A stretch of DNA of 64,000 nucleotides, from positions 310,001 through 374,000 of the forward strand of contig JAQGBZ010000011.1 of NCBI GenBank assembly GCA_034687125.1, given 5' to 3'. Positions 46,601-60,100 of this stretch are shown piece after piece. The notes under the pieces are model-generated. The model worked only from the letters and a program-made list of their open reading frames with translations, had not been told where the DNA came from and ran no database searches. Position 1 is the first letter of the stretch. Each line of letters starts with the position of its first letter. Source of the DNA: Neelides folsomi. Taxonomy: Eukaryota; Arthropoda; Collembola; Neelipleona; Neelidae. The position numbers and the translations under genes are program-made.

Positions 46601-49600
46601 GGCCATCAACTCATCATCATCAAATAAGTTGGAGCCATCGGAGGATCCAATTGGCCCAAGTGACATTGCCCCCAATCCCTCCGCCTGCCACGCTCATATT
46701 ACAGGGAATTATTCTCCACTTATTTGAAATAAACACGTTCGAAGCCTATTAGCCTCTTCCCTTCCTTGCGGAGTTACAGTTTCCTCGTAGCCTCCCATGA
46801 ACTTCCTTTATTTATATGAGATTCGCCTTAATCACCATTCCCCTCGTTATGCCAAAGAAACGAGGTTCATTCGTCTCCAGGCGCTCAGATAATGTGCAGG
46901 TTGAGGAGATACACTTCCAGACATTCTTCTTCCCACAATACAATGAACAGACATTCACCATGCACGCATATTAAATTTGTTACTACGTGTGTGGATGCTC
47001 CACCCTTTGCCTATGTAACCTTTCCTCTATATCTCATCATGGAACTGTTATGAAATCAGATATGGAAATATGATCCATTGTATATCTCGATCCTTGCCAT
47101 CGTGAATCATGAGTTCCCATGCATTCTTGCCACCACAACGGCTGATTAAATAGAGTCCAGGTACAAGCGAAGATGGCTCCATTCATTAGAAAAGGAAAAT
47201 TGATTGGCCATAATGGAACGGTTCGCATTCCACTTTAATTAAATTATAAAAGCTTAACCAACAGTTTATGGACAATTATGAGTGAAGACTTTGTTCTCTT
47301 AATAGGCAAGCTTGAGAAATGGATAATAATTTAGGCCACACAGTATTTATAATAATTATTAAATAATACACGCCAAAATATTCAAAGGTATTATTTGCAT
47401 AGCTGAAATATGCGGATATATAAAAATGCATTTTAATTCCTATATAAGGATGCGGTCAATGTACAACTAATTTTATGAATCAATTATGAATTTTACAAGA
47501 TGAACACAAGAAGTTGATCAAGGAGCTAAAATTTATACATGGGCAGATGAAAAGTGGGTAAAAAATAATTTACATTCTTAGCAAGTTCACATTCTAAATT
47601 AGGTTTAAATGATGTTTCTATACGTTGATCAATTTGTAAAGAAGAAGGTAAAAGTTCCTAAGAAGGTTCTCGTTTGCCTCGGGATTCCCTCAAGTTTGGT
47701 AAGGATAAACTAATTTGATAGCTGAGAATCTTAACTCCTACTTTGCACTTTGCGGAATTCTCATTACCAGGCTCATGCATGGGCTCGCCCAACTTGCCCA
47801 ATAAGTATTTGAATTCCCAGCGGAGGGTATGAACTCCTTATATTAGGGATTGTAGGGGAATTAAGTAGTCGGTAAGGTTGTTCCTTTCAGAAGTGGCGAA
47901 GTCTTGGAGTTGAAACATGTCTAGTCGTGAAGGCGTCGATTTGATAGGGAATTTAATAGGGAAAATTACTCCCTTGTCACTAGAAAAACTTCTTTGATGG
48001 ATCAATAGGGCTTTAGCTCATTTGAAGCCCCAGATGGGTTCCTAATTACTTCTAATTAATTGATTAAAGCAACATCCCCAAGACTTTTGGATTAAATTAC
48101 TCCATTTTAATATTATCTTCGTCCTACTCTTTCTTCGTCCCGGAATTCCCAAGAGGCTCAAAGTCGAGTTCCACAGACCAAGGAATTTAAATTCACTTTA
48201 TTAATTTCCCAAAAGTATCCCCAGAAGAAGTCTCGAGAAATCTGAAGCGAAGTTAACTGCCACTTTGAATGCGGCCCTCGTAAAGAGCTCTCTGCCTCAG
48301 ATTAACTCTTGTCAAACCCAAAGCTCACTCGTTCTCTCAAAGTGTCTAGGGCGAATTAAGGCCCCTTTGGAAATTAGAATAAAGTGATAAAATGTACAGT
48401 CTTGTTGTCATTAGCGGAAGTTGAAGCGGCGGCACGCAAGCGGATCCTTTGTTTAAATTGACACGTACTTAAGCGACCGACTACCTGCCTTCGCAAACAG
48501 CCGCCCTCCTCAAATCCAAACATTTGAAGAGATTGTAAATTTTGTTAAATCCTTTTGTCTTCCACTTCCACCGTAATTCTTCGTCCGAACGGAGGAAACT
48601 TGTCAATTAGCAAATTCAGAGGAGCGGAATATCTGGATGTATCCTCTGGGCGAGAGTCGAGATTTTGAAAGAGACCTCCCTTTGTCTCCCTACCTTCTCT
48701 ACTAGATTACTTTCCATTCAGAGCCCTATTTCTCCCTTAATGGGAATAGAAAGAGCCTCATCAAAGTGGAGAGGGAGTTCTGGCCGGAGCCTGCGGTCTC
48801 TCCAAACTCCCGTCTAATGCACTTCGCGCGAGGCGGCCCAAGTCGGATCAGTTAATTTAATAGGAAAGTTGGTCAATAGCTTATTGAGGTTAGCGTGGGC
48901 TCCTGACAAGAGATCCATTCTACTTATAGTATCGGACCGCTTCGGTTTTCACTCGCAAAGTTCCCCTCGTCCCCTTCCGGAGACAAGGGGGAAAGAAAAG
49001 GAGAGGGCATGGGATAGAGCAGGTGGATCACCACTTTACAATACACACAAAAGGAGATGGGACTCGAAAATAATGATCCCTTCATAGGAGTTGTGAAAAT
49101 GCATTTACTGCATAAAAGTGTATTCACTACACCACTTAAACCGCTTTTATATCAACACTAACGGAGGCCCAGACAACATAAGATCCAAAGATGCGAAAAG
49201 TTCCCTTTGAGGATCGGGATGGGCCGAGAGCACATTACGGCCTATTGGAAAAGATATAATAAGATTGGGTTTAAGAAGTTGGGGAAGGAGGTTAGTTGGG
49301 AAGGTAAGTTGCCGAACAAATACAAAGTGCTTATTTGTGCTTAAAAGATATTCCAGTGAGATTTCCACAACTTCCTTATTGGATTCCAATAGAATCCACA
49401 GCCACAATCTCTGGCTTCCCGATGCTCAGTAAGTAGCGGAGAGTTTGCTTAATAACGACTCGTCTTTTAATGAGTTCTGGCGAGGAGGAGTCGTTTCCTC
49501 TTACACGGCTCCAAATTAGAAAGAGAATTGACTCGCCCACTTTGGCGGAATCTGACCTAATTACCTTCCTAAACTTCAAAGAGAAGAAATTTGATCTCGG

Positions 49601-52600
49601 TTGAATGAGAAGTATAAGGGAAAGTCGTTATTACGTGCTCTTCTTACAAGAAAATGGTCATATTCAAAGAGGAAATTTCCATTTTTTCATATTAAAGACC
49701 CCATGTCAGCTCAACTCAACGTTGTTAAAAATAAAGGGAGTTATATATTTTTGCGAATAAAAAATTTGAAAGACGCGGATCGTAAAATTCTTTTACGAGC
49801 TCTGACACATTACACTTTTCCTCTCATTCCTAACGTTGAAGATGAAAATAGTGGAGGGTGGAAAGGCGGAAGTGGAACTGCAGGTCACATCGAAGGTATT
49901 TAGGTCTTTAAAACATGCACAGGTTCGGAGAAAAGAACTTCACCCGGAGCGCTCATTCATTCCATTCACCTCTCCGCCTCTCATTCATAAAGTCAAGCGG
50001 ACAAAGGGAGAAAAGTGACGTCTTCTCTCAGCAAATTACACTAAATGTCATGTCGATTGTCTCTCTGCAATTCCGCCATTCTTAAGGTCTGGGCTCTCGT
50101 TACATTGTAACGGTAAACGACGTTATTGTGCACAGAACTCTTCCACCTTAATCTCTTCTTATGGCCAAGGTGGGTGGCTAAGCTGCGGCTTGTGTAGGCT
50201 TGACTTGGTTTCCTTTCAATGCCACAAAGGCATCAACATATCTAATCATCTCTTACTTGCCAAATCCCCATTCAAAATTATCGGGGTTTATCAAATTATC
50301 CAGCGGATATTTTTATATAGTATTTATAAACTCGAGTTAATCCATTCATGAAGAATTTGGTCGATTTTTACAAAGTTTTTATCAAATTAGTACAAATAGG
50401 ATTAAATTGTGACTTGGTTAAAAAGATTCATTTTAGCGAAATAACTCGGCTCTTGATATTGACTCTCCCAGTTCAGCACGTCGCCATCTGGTCTTGAGCA
50501 AATTTCCCTTCTTTCACATCCACCTGCTCCCTTTTCCAAACTAACCTTCTCAATCCACTCCGGATAGACGGATGAAAATAATAAATTAGCTACTGATGAA
50601 TTAGACCCGCCCGGATGTCTAGCCCGGCGCAAACGGAAATGAATAATAATGAATCCTCTGCGGTTCATGAGATACAAACACTCGTCCTCATCTGATACGA
50701 GTCTTTGGAATTCCACCAAACTCACTCATTGTCAGGGCCCGAATCTGGGATGAGAATAATATTATCAGCTTACCTAAATAGAGAGGAAATCTCTGAACAC
50801 AAAAATGGGCCACATAACTCAAGGACAAAGGGAGCCATTTCCATGTCCAGGAAAGGGTGAGGAGGATGAGTGGAAAAACCTTCCTCATATGTGTACAAGT
50901 TTTGAAGCATTGGAATGATAGGTGTGCGGTATGGCTGGGCCCTTATTCTTATTTATGACGGGGAGTTAGTTGGAGTTGGGGAGAAAGGTTGAGAAAATGG
51001 AATCAAAGGCTTGAATCTATTATGTTTACTATTAAGACCTGGCATTTTCGTGTCTCTGGATCATTGGCATCCTCGGAGCCTAGTAAAGTGATGAGTGGAG
51101 CAATGAGTGGATTTCTAGCCCATAAGTTTCACTATAAACTAACAAGATGAGAAAGAGCTTCTTCCCCCTCCCTCAATCCCCTTAGAGAAGAAGGTGAGAT
51201 GCAAATGGAGGTGGAAGAGAGATGTATTCTCTGCCCCGTCCCCACAGACACGTGTGTGCTTACCGTAAGTAATGTAATGTATTACCTTGCGCTCCTACGA
51301 CTCTCGACGAACATTCACTTCTCTCTCCATGTATTTTTAAAGCCCTTCCCTGAAAACAAGTCCATATGGTTAAAAATATTGTGGGCAATCCCATTCCTCT
51401 CTCTGAAGAAGAGGAGTCAACTCAAATTGAGACAGCAGAGATAACAATAAGATAGAAGAGATTATTGCTATTCACATATTTCTTTCGCGTTTCTCCTCTA
51501 ATATGTATTCATGATCCTCTCATGCCCATTTCCCTTTCCTTCCTGTAGATTCACTTCGCTCAAAAACCTTCGAGGGCCAAACAATAGGAACAAAGAATTC
51601 CTCTCGGCTATGAATACAATCTTACTTAATTTCCAGACTTTCCATTTATTCAGGAACAAAGATATCTTAATCCCAAAACTTAAAATATCTGTACAATTCC
51701 TTCAGGAAATTAATCCTTAATTTCTCTCGCACGTAATCTTCTTTTATTCCTATTCCATTCAGTGCTCTGCTTTGTATTCAATTAGTAAATAAGCACTACA
51801 ATGTTCTTTATAATACATTAGTCTAAGGATTTATTAAGGCTGGAATTATTAAATATATTATTTTCTCTAAATAAATCAAACTCAATTTGATTTATGCTTT
51901 AATACCACTCGACTATTTTCATTTAAAAAATGCTTCATTCCTCCTAAAATATTCAGTATATGAATAAAAAATGGAGGGCAAAGAGGTGATGTAAAATGAA
52001 AGAGGAGGAAAAGGGGCGCTTTTAGGAGTCTGAATAAAAAAACGTATTAATTTGTAGCTTTAGTCAAATGTCCCGATTGGCAAGGTGAATAGCTGTATTT
52101 TGACAAAGAGGTCTCACGAGGAAGGAAATTGAAAGGCTTCTTCATTGTGGTTACCCGCAAGAATAGTTGAATTGGTCGGAACGAAGAACCTCATAAGGAT
52201 AAAAGGAACAATGTGAAGGGTGGGTAATAGTTCCCTATCAAGAAACAATTTTTCTGCCTTGTTCTTTCCCTCCTCTCCCGTGCAGATGGGCTGTTTGATG
52301 GGAGATGAGAGGCGCTGATAGACACTTGCTTTGACTTGTCGAGTCTTCTCAGCACTACGCGTCTATGAGCCTTTGCCTGTGTAAGATCCATTGTGCTTCT
52401 TGCATGTCATATAGCTGGTTGAGAATTGAATGAGAATGCATGGCATTCCGATTGAGTGAAAGGATGACAGATTGACAGGCTCATAATGAATGCGACAAAA
52501 CTGAGAGAAGAGCTCAACCTGTTACTCGGAGTTCTTGCAAATGAATCTCGTCAAGGGTCTCAACTCTACCCGGTACATCAACTCCTTGACTTGACCTCTT

Positions 52601-52886
52601 TTCTCCGCATTCTGGAAATCCTTATGTAAATAAGTTGAGGAGATCAGGAGAGTTCATCATTTCCTTTCTCTTCCTCGGCTGACTAAAGATCGATTTAAAA
52701 GAATAGATGATTTGTGCAGAAGTAGGAGTTCCATCATTCTCCGAATATGTAGATGTTCTTAATATTCCAAAAGAAAGGAAGGATGTCTTGTATGCACATA
52801 CAACCATAAATACACATGAAAGTCTTCACTCTGCTTCAGATCACAATCTGCTCCTGCTTTATTATCCGAATTTCGACTCAAATTCA

Positions 52887-53020
52887 GGTCCTTTGTGAGT
52901 CCTAGTCTCATCCCATCTCATTTCTAAAGGCTTCCTGACTTTCCCATTTCCTAAATAATACTTATTCAGTCGGAAAAACCCTTTTAGCCAAATCAAGATT
53001 TCTTCAACCAGCAAATCTCC
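52887..53020. repeat. Dispersed composite repeat, fragment matching 56979-57111
   Basis: Runs from GGTCCTTTGTGAGTC to CAGCAAATCTCC and matches the other copy with few differences over about 133 bp in the same orientation. Confidence 0.85.
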
Positions 53021-53752
53021 ATGTACGGCCCCCATTACATGTATTTAATAGATGATATCTAAAGATGACACCCAAATGAATGTATCTATATTTAGAGTAC
53101 ATACTAAATAAGTAAGCAATAAGTAAATACTTGCTTAGGCATAATAAAGACAAAGAATGATATTATTGGAATTGGAAGTAATTACCGCCGCGCAGCCCTA
53201 ATGACCCATTGCAGTCCCTCTTTCATAAGAATACATATTTACAAGCCGATAGTACAAACTTTGTTTTGCATTGTAATATAATGCATTACATTTTGTATCA
53301 CTCGATTTGATTTGTTACGTGAACTCATTCGGGGAAAAACTTCTTAATTTAGCTTTCACTTACGAAATAAATTCGGATAGGATCCAGATAGTTACCCAAA
53401 TGGGAGACAACTCACTCACTTGTCAACATAGAAAATTGCAATTTTTCAAAACTGAATTAAGAATTATCGTACTTTAATAAGAATGCTTGACAAAAGAGAC
53501 GGATATAATAAATTGGTTCAAGCCGTGTCAAATTTTGTAAACTAACGAGCTCCTTCCAGTAACTCTTCTCCCTGATCAAGAATTCAAATAAATTATGTGG
53601 CCCCATTCACGAAACCTACATTCGCACATTTCACTCTTCATGACAAATTGAATGCCTTTATTCTGAGATAAAAAAGGGAGAGGAGTTGTGAAAAGAATGA
53701 AGAGAAAATAAATTGACTCTCAGAGGGTCAACACAAATCAAGTCAAAAGTGC

Positions 53753-53836
53753 AAAAAATGTGGAACGCTTCACGATTTTGCGTGCGATCCTTGCGCAAGG
53801 ACCATGCTAATATTCTCTGTATCGTTCTAATTTTAG
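53753..53836 (-). pseudogene. 5'-truncated U6 snRNA copy
   Basis: On the minus strand this matches the 3' three quarters of U6 (from CTAAAATT to the T-run) but lacks the 5' stem-loop. It also has substitutions in conserved parts: GGCCCC to GGTCCT, GATGACACGC to GATCGCACGC, and AGAAGATT to AGAATATT. No TATA box lies at the right distance. Probably not functional. Confidence 0.88.
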
Positions 53837-53984
53837 CCAAGGCCCTTACGCCACATTAAGTTCTCATCAAATTCATTTAATACTTTTTAATTTTATTATT
53901 TAAATAGTGTTGAAATGCCATTTATGATCGATATTGACAATTTAGGTATAATGGTCAATTGTCCAACACAGCATTTAGTCAAGT

Positions 53985-54088
53985 GAGGTGTGAGAAGGAG
54001 GAGCTAAAAAGGTTTAATTGAGTTGAATGGGAGATGGCGTACGAATCTCTCATTCAAGTTGAATCTCTTCAACTTTCTCAATGAGCTT
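53985..54088. repeat. Repeat block paired with 43349-43452 beside the second U6 copy
   Basis: Shares several ordered blocks with the sequence at the same side of the intact U6 gene, so the U6-containing segment appears to have been copied along with its flank. Confidence 0.6.
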
Positions 54089-56775
54089 TCGATCCATTTC
54101 CATCTTCGCCTTTCTCTACCCGGGTAGTAGAGTTTATTGTCAAGATCTGACTTTTGGCCTCCTTTCGCCTTCCACTCGCTCATTCTCCCGAAACGTGAGG
54201 GTGATCTCTCTCTGGATTTTATTGATATTTTGATGTCTGTCTGATGCCTTATCTTTTTATGTCATGCCTTTCACTTCAACTCATTTCGTTTAAAATGATT
54301 GTGGCTGCCGTAAACACGCGGGAAAGAAAAAACTTTTTTGTGCATCATCAGCACAAGGAAAGCTTCTCAATAACTTCCATTTTTCTCTCTGTCGTTAGAC
54401 GAAATCCCACACGGATGTATTTTTATGAATTTGTTGAAAGGAATGGAAATAATGATTCCATTTTCACGTTTTCCTTCACATTAACTATACAAAGAGGCTG
54501 ACGAGTTGAATCGATCATTGTACCATGTATAATTACTTTACCGACGAGTGTGCATAAGGAGAACATGAAAGAGCTGAGGTGAAGTTTTTCCTATTTTTAC
54601 ATAACTCTACATAACATAATATAGCTGCACGAATCGTTGGTTTTGATTATTAACGTTGGAATGAGAACTCTTGTTAGCCAAATATGAGCTCCCATTCTGT
54701 ACATAATGGATTCGGAAGAATTTACACGCCCTGAGGTTTACGGGAAAGGACTTTCCTACTCCGCAAGAAGGAGAAGGGGAAAGAAGGTGAGTGGAAGGGA
54801 GGATCTGGAGTGGGGGAAATAAATGGGCTTTAGAAGCATTTTCGGTGCAAGTCAGGTATTTTGATTGGAGGTGAGAGAGGTGGGGAAATTGTTGGTCGGA
54901 TCCCTTCAAGTAGGTTCATATGGGAGGGTTCAGAAAGAAGTCAGTTGCCGCGAATGGTTATACTGTACACCTTCTTACTTATTTTATGTACTTTATGGTG
55001 GGGTGTGTAGTGTGGGAAGAAGGAGAAACTCCTCCAGCTCGATTCCGTCCTTCGTAGACTTTTGAGAAGGAGAACCCCCATTATGGAACTACATATATCC
55101 TTCTCTTCTCTTAATCGATTAAACAGTTATTTTATATGAAACCACGGCAGGGAACTGGGAAAGACATTTCTCTTGTCGTGTCGGCAGCTTTATCCTTCTT
55201 TACTCTTACTTTACTTTTGGCTTTTGTCTCTCCTCCTCCCAGCTTTCCCTCTCAGAGTTCTTGAAGCTGAATCCTCCTCCTCTCACTTTTCCACCCATTC
55301 GGTTCTGCGACTTGGGAATAAGGACGACCCTCTTTGTTTCTTCAGCTCTCGTCGGGTTTTGGAAGAGGCGAACCATGCCTGACGAAAGTCAGTCATCACC
55401 CATGAGCCTCGCGATCAAAGAACAAGATCCTCAACCCATTCGCCCGTGAGCACACGATCCCATCTAAACAAATATTCAGCTCTGACGCCGAGAATAACGG
55501 AGCTTTGCCCAACAACACTTTCCCAAAGAAAGCCTCAAAATGAGTATACACTTTATCTGCTTTACTTTCTAATATAATGTCCAATGGTAGACAGCGTAAA
55601 TGTGCTGACTGTCTCGATCACTGGACTCAGAACGACTCGATTTATGGGATGCGTTTGGAAAGAGTTATTTATTTATTTAAATTAGAGGTGGAGAGCTCGG
55701 TATGAAAATTGTTTGAATTTAAACTGAGACTCAGAGTCTTGGGTATTCATCAGGTAATGTATCTCGGAGGGGAAAAGTCAACCACCGCATGATGTCTGCT
55801 CCTTCTCCTGCTCCACTCTCCTCTAATAGGCTAATGCTCGCCCATGATTTATGCGAGGAAACGGGAACTGGGAGCGAGAGACAAGGAAACTCAGGCAACT
55901 CGTGTGATTCAATCCAAGACTCCTCAAACCACAATAGAAAAACATGGGATGAATCGAGGGAGAGAATGAAATGGCTCGGAGACTTTAAACTCCCATGAAT
56001 CATTTGGCAACGAGATGAGAAAATGAAATAGAGGATAAATAAGCGAAACAAGCAGGTTGAATTCATCGCGAAAGCAAGGTGAATAAATGGTGAAGAACCA
56101 AGGAGCCGCTCCTTTTCTCTCCTTAGTACTCGTTGAGCCTCGAAGACAAAAGAAGGGAGAGCCGCCTGCCACCCGATGAAAAATGACAATTTTTACTGAG
56201 AGCTGATGACAAACACAAGAAAGGGATTAAGATTGAAAATCCGGAACCTCCCTTGGCCTTCCATTCCCTGCGCTCTGATTAAGATTAAAACTACCGAACC
56301 GGAGCGCTGCAGCAGCTCTGCCATGTGACAGGATTTGAGAGAATGCCCACTCATTTATATTCAGCGGAGCTTCGGATAAAGAACATGTACAATGGAGGCT
56401 CCTCCTCCTGCTTCATTAGCTAATTCCTGGGTTACCTATATATCGGCATTTCAATTTTGTCGTAGTGGTTTCCTGGCCCGCTTCCTCCGGACCATGAGAC
56501 CGGAGGGCAGACATGTAGTGAGCGAGATCCCACGGTGATAAAATCAGCATATCCCATCAGCCTTCAGAACACGGTCATTCCAGACCAGTCCATTTACCTA
56601 TACTGTGGTATCATTGAGTGGATTGGAGTAGATTGGAATAGCTGTAGGTGAGGGGCGCCGTATCACCTTCATCAATTCCCCCAATCTCTTCTCAATCGGC
56701 AGGTCCTCTTCCGAACATGGAGGGAGGATCTACCTGTTCAAGTAACAGTCAGACCTTTGAGGGTTCGTTGCTCAT

Positions 56776-57111
56776 CCCGAAATTCCTCCTGGGAACGGGG
56801 ATGGGTCCATGGACCTGGATGTTGGGGAGCCAAGGGAGCCTCATCATCATCTCTGATACATTTCTTCATAAAATGATAAACTGGTCGTTGGTAATTTTTT
56901 CTTTCACGGAGGGGAGAGTTCACGTCGACTGGGACATAGGGGGTGACCATGGGTATGTATGTAAACTAATATCCTACGGGTCCTTTGTGAGTCCCAGTCT
57001 CATCCCACCTCTTTCTTAAGGCTTCCTGACTTTCCCATTTCCTAAATAATACTTATTCAGTCGGAAAAACCCTTTTAGCCAAATCAAGATTCCTCCAACC
57101 AGCAAATCTCC
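56776..57111. repeat. Dispersed composite repeat, most complete copy
   Basis: Joins in one place the two units found apart elsewhere: 56776-56956 matches 43463-43651 and 56979-57111 matches 52887-53020. No terminal repeats or target duplication could be identified. Confidence 0.8.
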
Positions 57112-60100
57112 CAATGATTATACATAAGGTCCCCATTACCCGTACTTAAGATGATTTCTTTAGAAAATGGTTTATTTCGTCCGCGTGTGAGGGGATTTTA
57201 CAAATTACGGCGATTCCTCAGGAGCTCCCCTCTGGTTTGACAGGAGGTATTTGTGGGCCGACAAATGGATCTCGCTCTAATTTAAGTAAAGGTGGTCCTT
57301 GATGGAATTTGAAGGAACTGTTGGGTCCCAGGGGCCGCCGATATTACTCACCCAGCTCCCCGTACATGGAAGGGGAAGAAAGGGCGGAAATGAAGAGTGT
57401 TTCCTTCATCCCTCTCTGCCTGCTTTCTCCAGGGAGAGAAAAAGTGGCCCCATCCACTCGGAAGGAGATTGATTGCGAAGTAGGTAGATAAGGTGCCTGG
57501 GGTCAGGTCGGGTCATTTTTTAAGGAGAGACAAATGGGGTTTCCGAGCTTCGTGCCTGGGCGATGGAAAGAGTGGCCAACAAGGCATGGTAATGAGTGTG
57601 AATCCTTAGTCGGCCAGCTTCTACCCGGTTCGTGTGTGGGTGAGGGAGAGGGGCTTCTTCTGAAAACGACAAGACGATCGATTCACTTGTTCACTACAGA
57701 GACTACACTACTCCTGTTTCCCCCTCACAGAGCAAAGGAGAGGAGACCAAAAGCCGGGTTTGGCAACGACGCCCCGAGTTTACTATTGATTTTTACATAT
57801 ATACTAATACTCCTATGTATACCCGGACACATTCACGGGCTGGGCTTCCTGGGAGGTTCATCCACTTTCGTCCTTCGGTTCCACTGGGGATTTTACTTTC
57901 TCCAACTCATATTTGAATTGCAAAAAAAATTGTTGAAAAATTTCTTGATTATGACTCCATCCATGTGACGGATTCTCTGAGGGAGCAAGGGCTTTTCGCC
58001 CTGGAGAGCCACTCACTCCAAATTTCCACTCTCGGCAAGCCGGGTAGGAAAAGCCGGAAAGACGTCTAATATTTATTAAATGGAAATGTAACTCTTTGCC
58101 TCAAGATTATTATTGTAAAGTCGGAGGAGGCTGAGGTCTCAAATTGTGCTCCGAGCTCCTCAAAACCCACTGCTCCGTTTTTCTTTGGGATTATATTTCC
58201 GACTCAGGCCTTATCTCAAGACACAAAGGGTCTTACATAAGTAATTTATTATAAAGGTGGAAGAAGGGTGGCGGGGCCGAGTTGGTTAAAGTCTTTTGCT
58301 CCAATGCCTTGCCAAGCAGACCGTGTTCATCCGATCGCTTCTCCACTCTCTCTCCTCCACCCGGGAAATTTATGAACATTTTACTGACCAAACCATTCAA
58401 TTCAACGCTTAATTGCTTTAATTTTTCTATATTAATTATAAGCACTTGTCTAATTTAACAAGTATTCACAAGTTCAGTAGATTAGTTTCTAATAGGGAAT
58501 TTTAGAACGCATTCCCAATTTTAGTCCAACTTTCCATTCATTTGCCCAATAATTTGAATTTGAAAGTGGAGGAAATAAAACGTAAGCTCAGAGGAGTTAT
58601 TCATGGGACCTAAAATCTATTTTCCAGAGCTCTATGAGCACTATCCGTAATTCTTCCATCGAAGTAATGAAATGAATTTTCCCTAATGACTCAATTTGGA
58701 CGGTAAATCATTCAGAGATTTCTTGGGCTATTAGGAGAAACCACCTTGGCTAATTATACCTATCTTTTACATACGGACCACAATTTGGGAAATTCGGCTC
58801 TAAATTCCCATGAGGTTGTAAATCTGTCACAGGAAACCCACGATGTAAGACGACGTATGCAAAGGAGGGGTTGGGAAGTGAGTTAGGTGGAACAAACAAT
58901 AAAAATGTTTTATTGTGTCACCAATGAAGATGAATTAAGAAGGGTAATCGGAGAAAGAGTACTTATTTTCAGACTGGGAACCCGAGTCCCAACCCGTGTT
59001 TGCCCAATCTTATAAATCCGCTTTCACCACCAGGCGTGAGCTTGCCAGACTCAAATAACCCTGCATTATCTCGAGTTCGAGCTCGGAGCGAAATGGAAAT
59101 ATATCTCTCTTCGAGCATCGGGAATTATCTTAGCCCAAGAGACAATTCTCATTTTATTCCCAACCATCCATCCTGGGAGTTGAAGTTGGGAGGGCGAAGC
59201 TTCCGCCGCTGCGGTTCTCATGAGAGGATTCATGGACAAAGCTCGTAAAGGAGCAAATGATTTTCTGAGTGTAACAAGCCATTGTTTTAATGGCGATGGT
59301 GGGAGAACCCTCCGATCACCTCGATAGGGCCGAAGGTGGGACTCAATTCTCAAGAGCCTTCGCTCGGAAAGATCGGGCCGATAAGGGACACATCGGAGTC
59401 CTTCGCTCCAATGTCCTGTCGTGGGGTGAGAAGAGATCGAATCATTTTCCTTCATATCAACAACCGTGCTCTCATTTTCCCTCGTGGTTGATCGTTGTGG
59501 GAAGTGCGGGGAAAAAGAGTCTGACGTCATCTTACTCTCGTGACGTCAGGAGGAAAATAAACTTTCTCTGTCATAAATTCCCTCTTGGCATCATTCTCGT
59601 TCCGAGGACTCCGCTGCCCTTCTTTCTCCCTTTCCTCCCGGGTAGTTTGGAGAATTCCCTTCCTTCCGCTCTTCCCCTCGCCACCTAAATGTAGGCCTTC
59701 CGCGTGTGAGGCTTCTTCGGAGAATTCCCTCATGGTCAGCCTCCCTCCCATGGCTCTCCACCTCGAATTTATCGCACTTTTATCATACTTTCACTTCAGG
59801 TTCATTTAAGCTCTTTGCCCCGACCGCAAGTGCCGTTGAGAGACATCATTAAAAACTCAAAGGGAGAGTCATAACGATAACACGGGCTCCGGAGGCTCTC
59901 TAGCCTCTTCCTCTAATAGGACACCCTTCATCGGGCCCCGATAAGTAATTTCTCAAGATCGAAATGGCTAACGAGATCGTTTGCGAGGTTCAAAGGGAGT
60001 TGCCGCATCGAACAACAGCCCCATTACCATTCCTCCTCCATCCTGACCCCGATGCAAATGAAGAAGCAATAATGAGTGGAGAAGGTAGGAGTTTATGAGT

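Larger units (their letters stand above)
43114..53752. other. Large non-coding stretch with intermediate GC content
   Basis: No open frame here has domain features, a plausible ATG plus splice context, or similarity between strands that would support a gene. The sequence has many short purine or pyrimidine tracts (GAGGAG, CTCCTC) and is less AT-rich than the esterase region. It contains repeat pieces near both ends. It may be regulatory, an intron of a gene outside the window, or decayed repeats. Confidence 0.5.

Noticed and set aside
55173-55449. A frame starting like a signal peptide (rich in Leu)
   Set aside because: It begins with TTG, has no ATG, no domain and no splice context; low-complexity pyrimidine-rich DNA explains the Leu/Ser/Phe content.
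57534-57968. A 144-codon + strand frame with a hydrophobic C-terminal part
   Set aside because: No family features or splice signals, and overlaps nothing conserved; treated as chance.
59066-59688. Overlapping frames over 130 codons on both strands
   Set aside because: Both strands are open in the same place, typical of stop-poor sequence with higher GC content; neither shows a domain.
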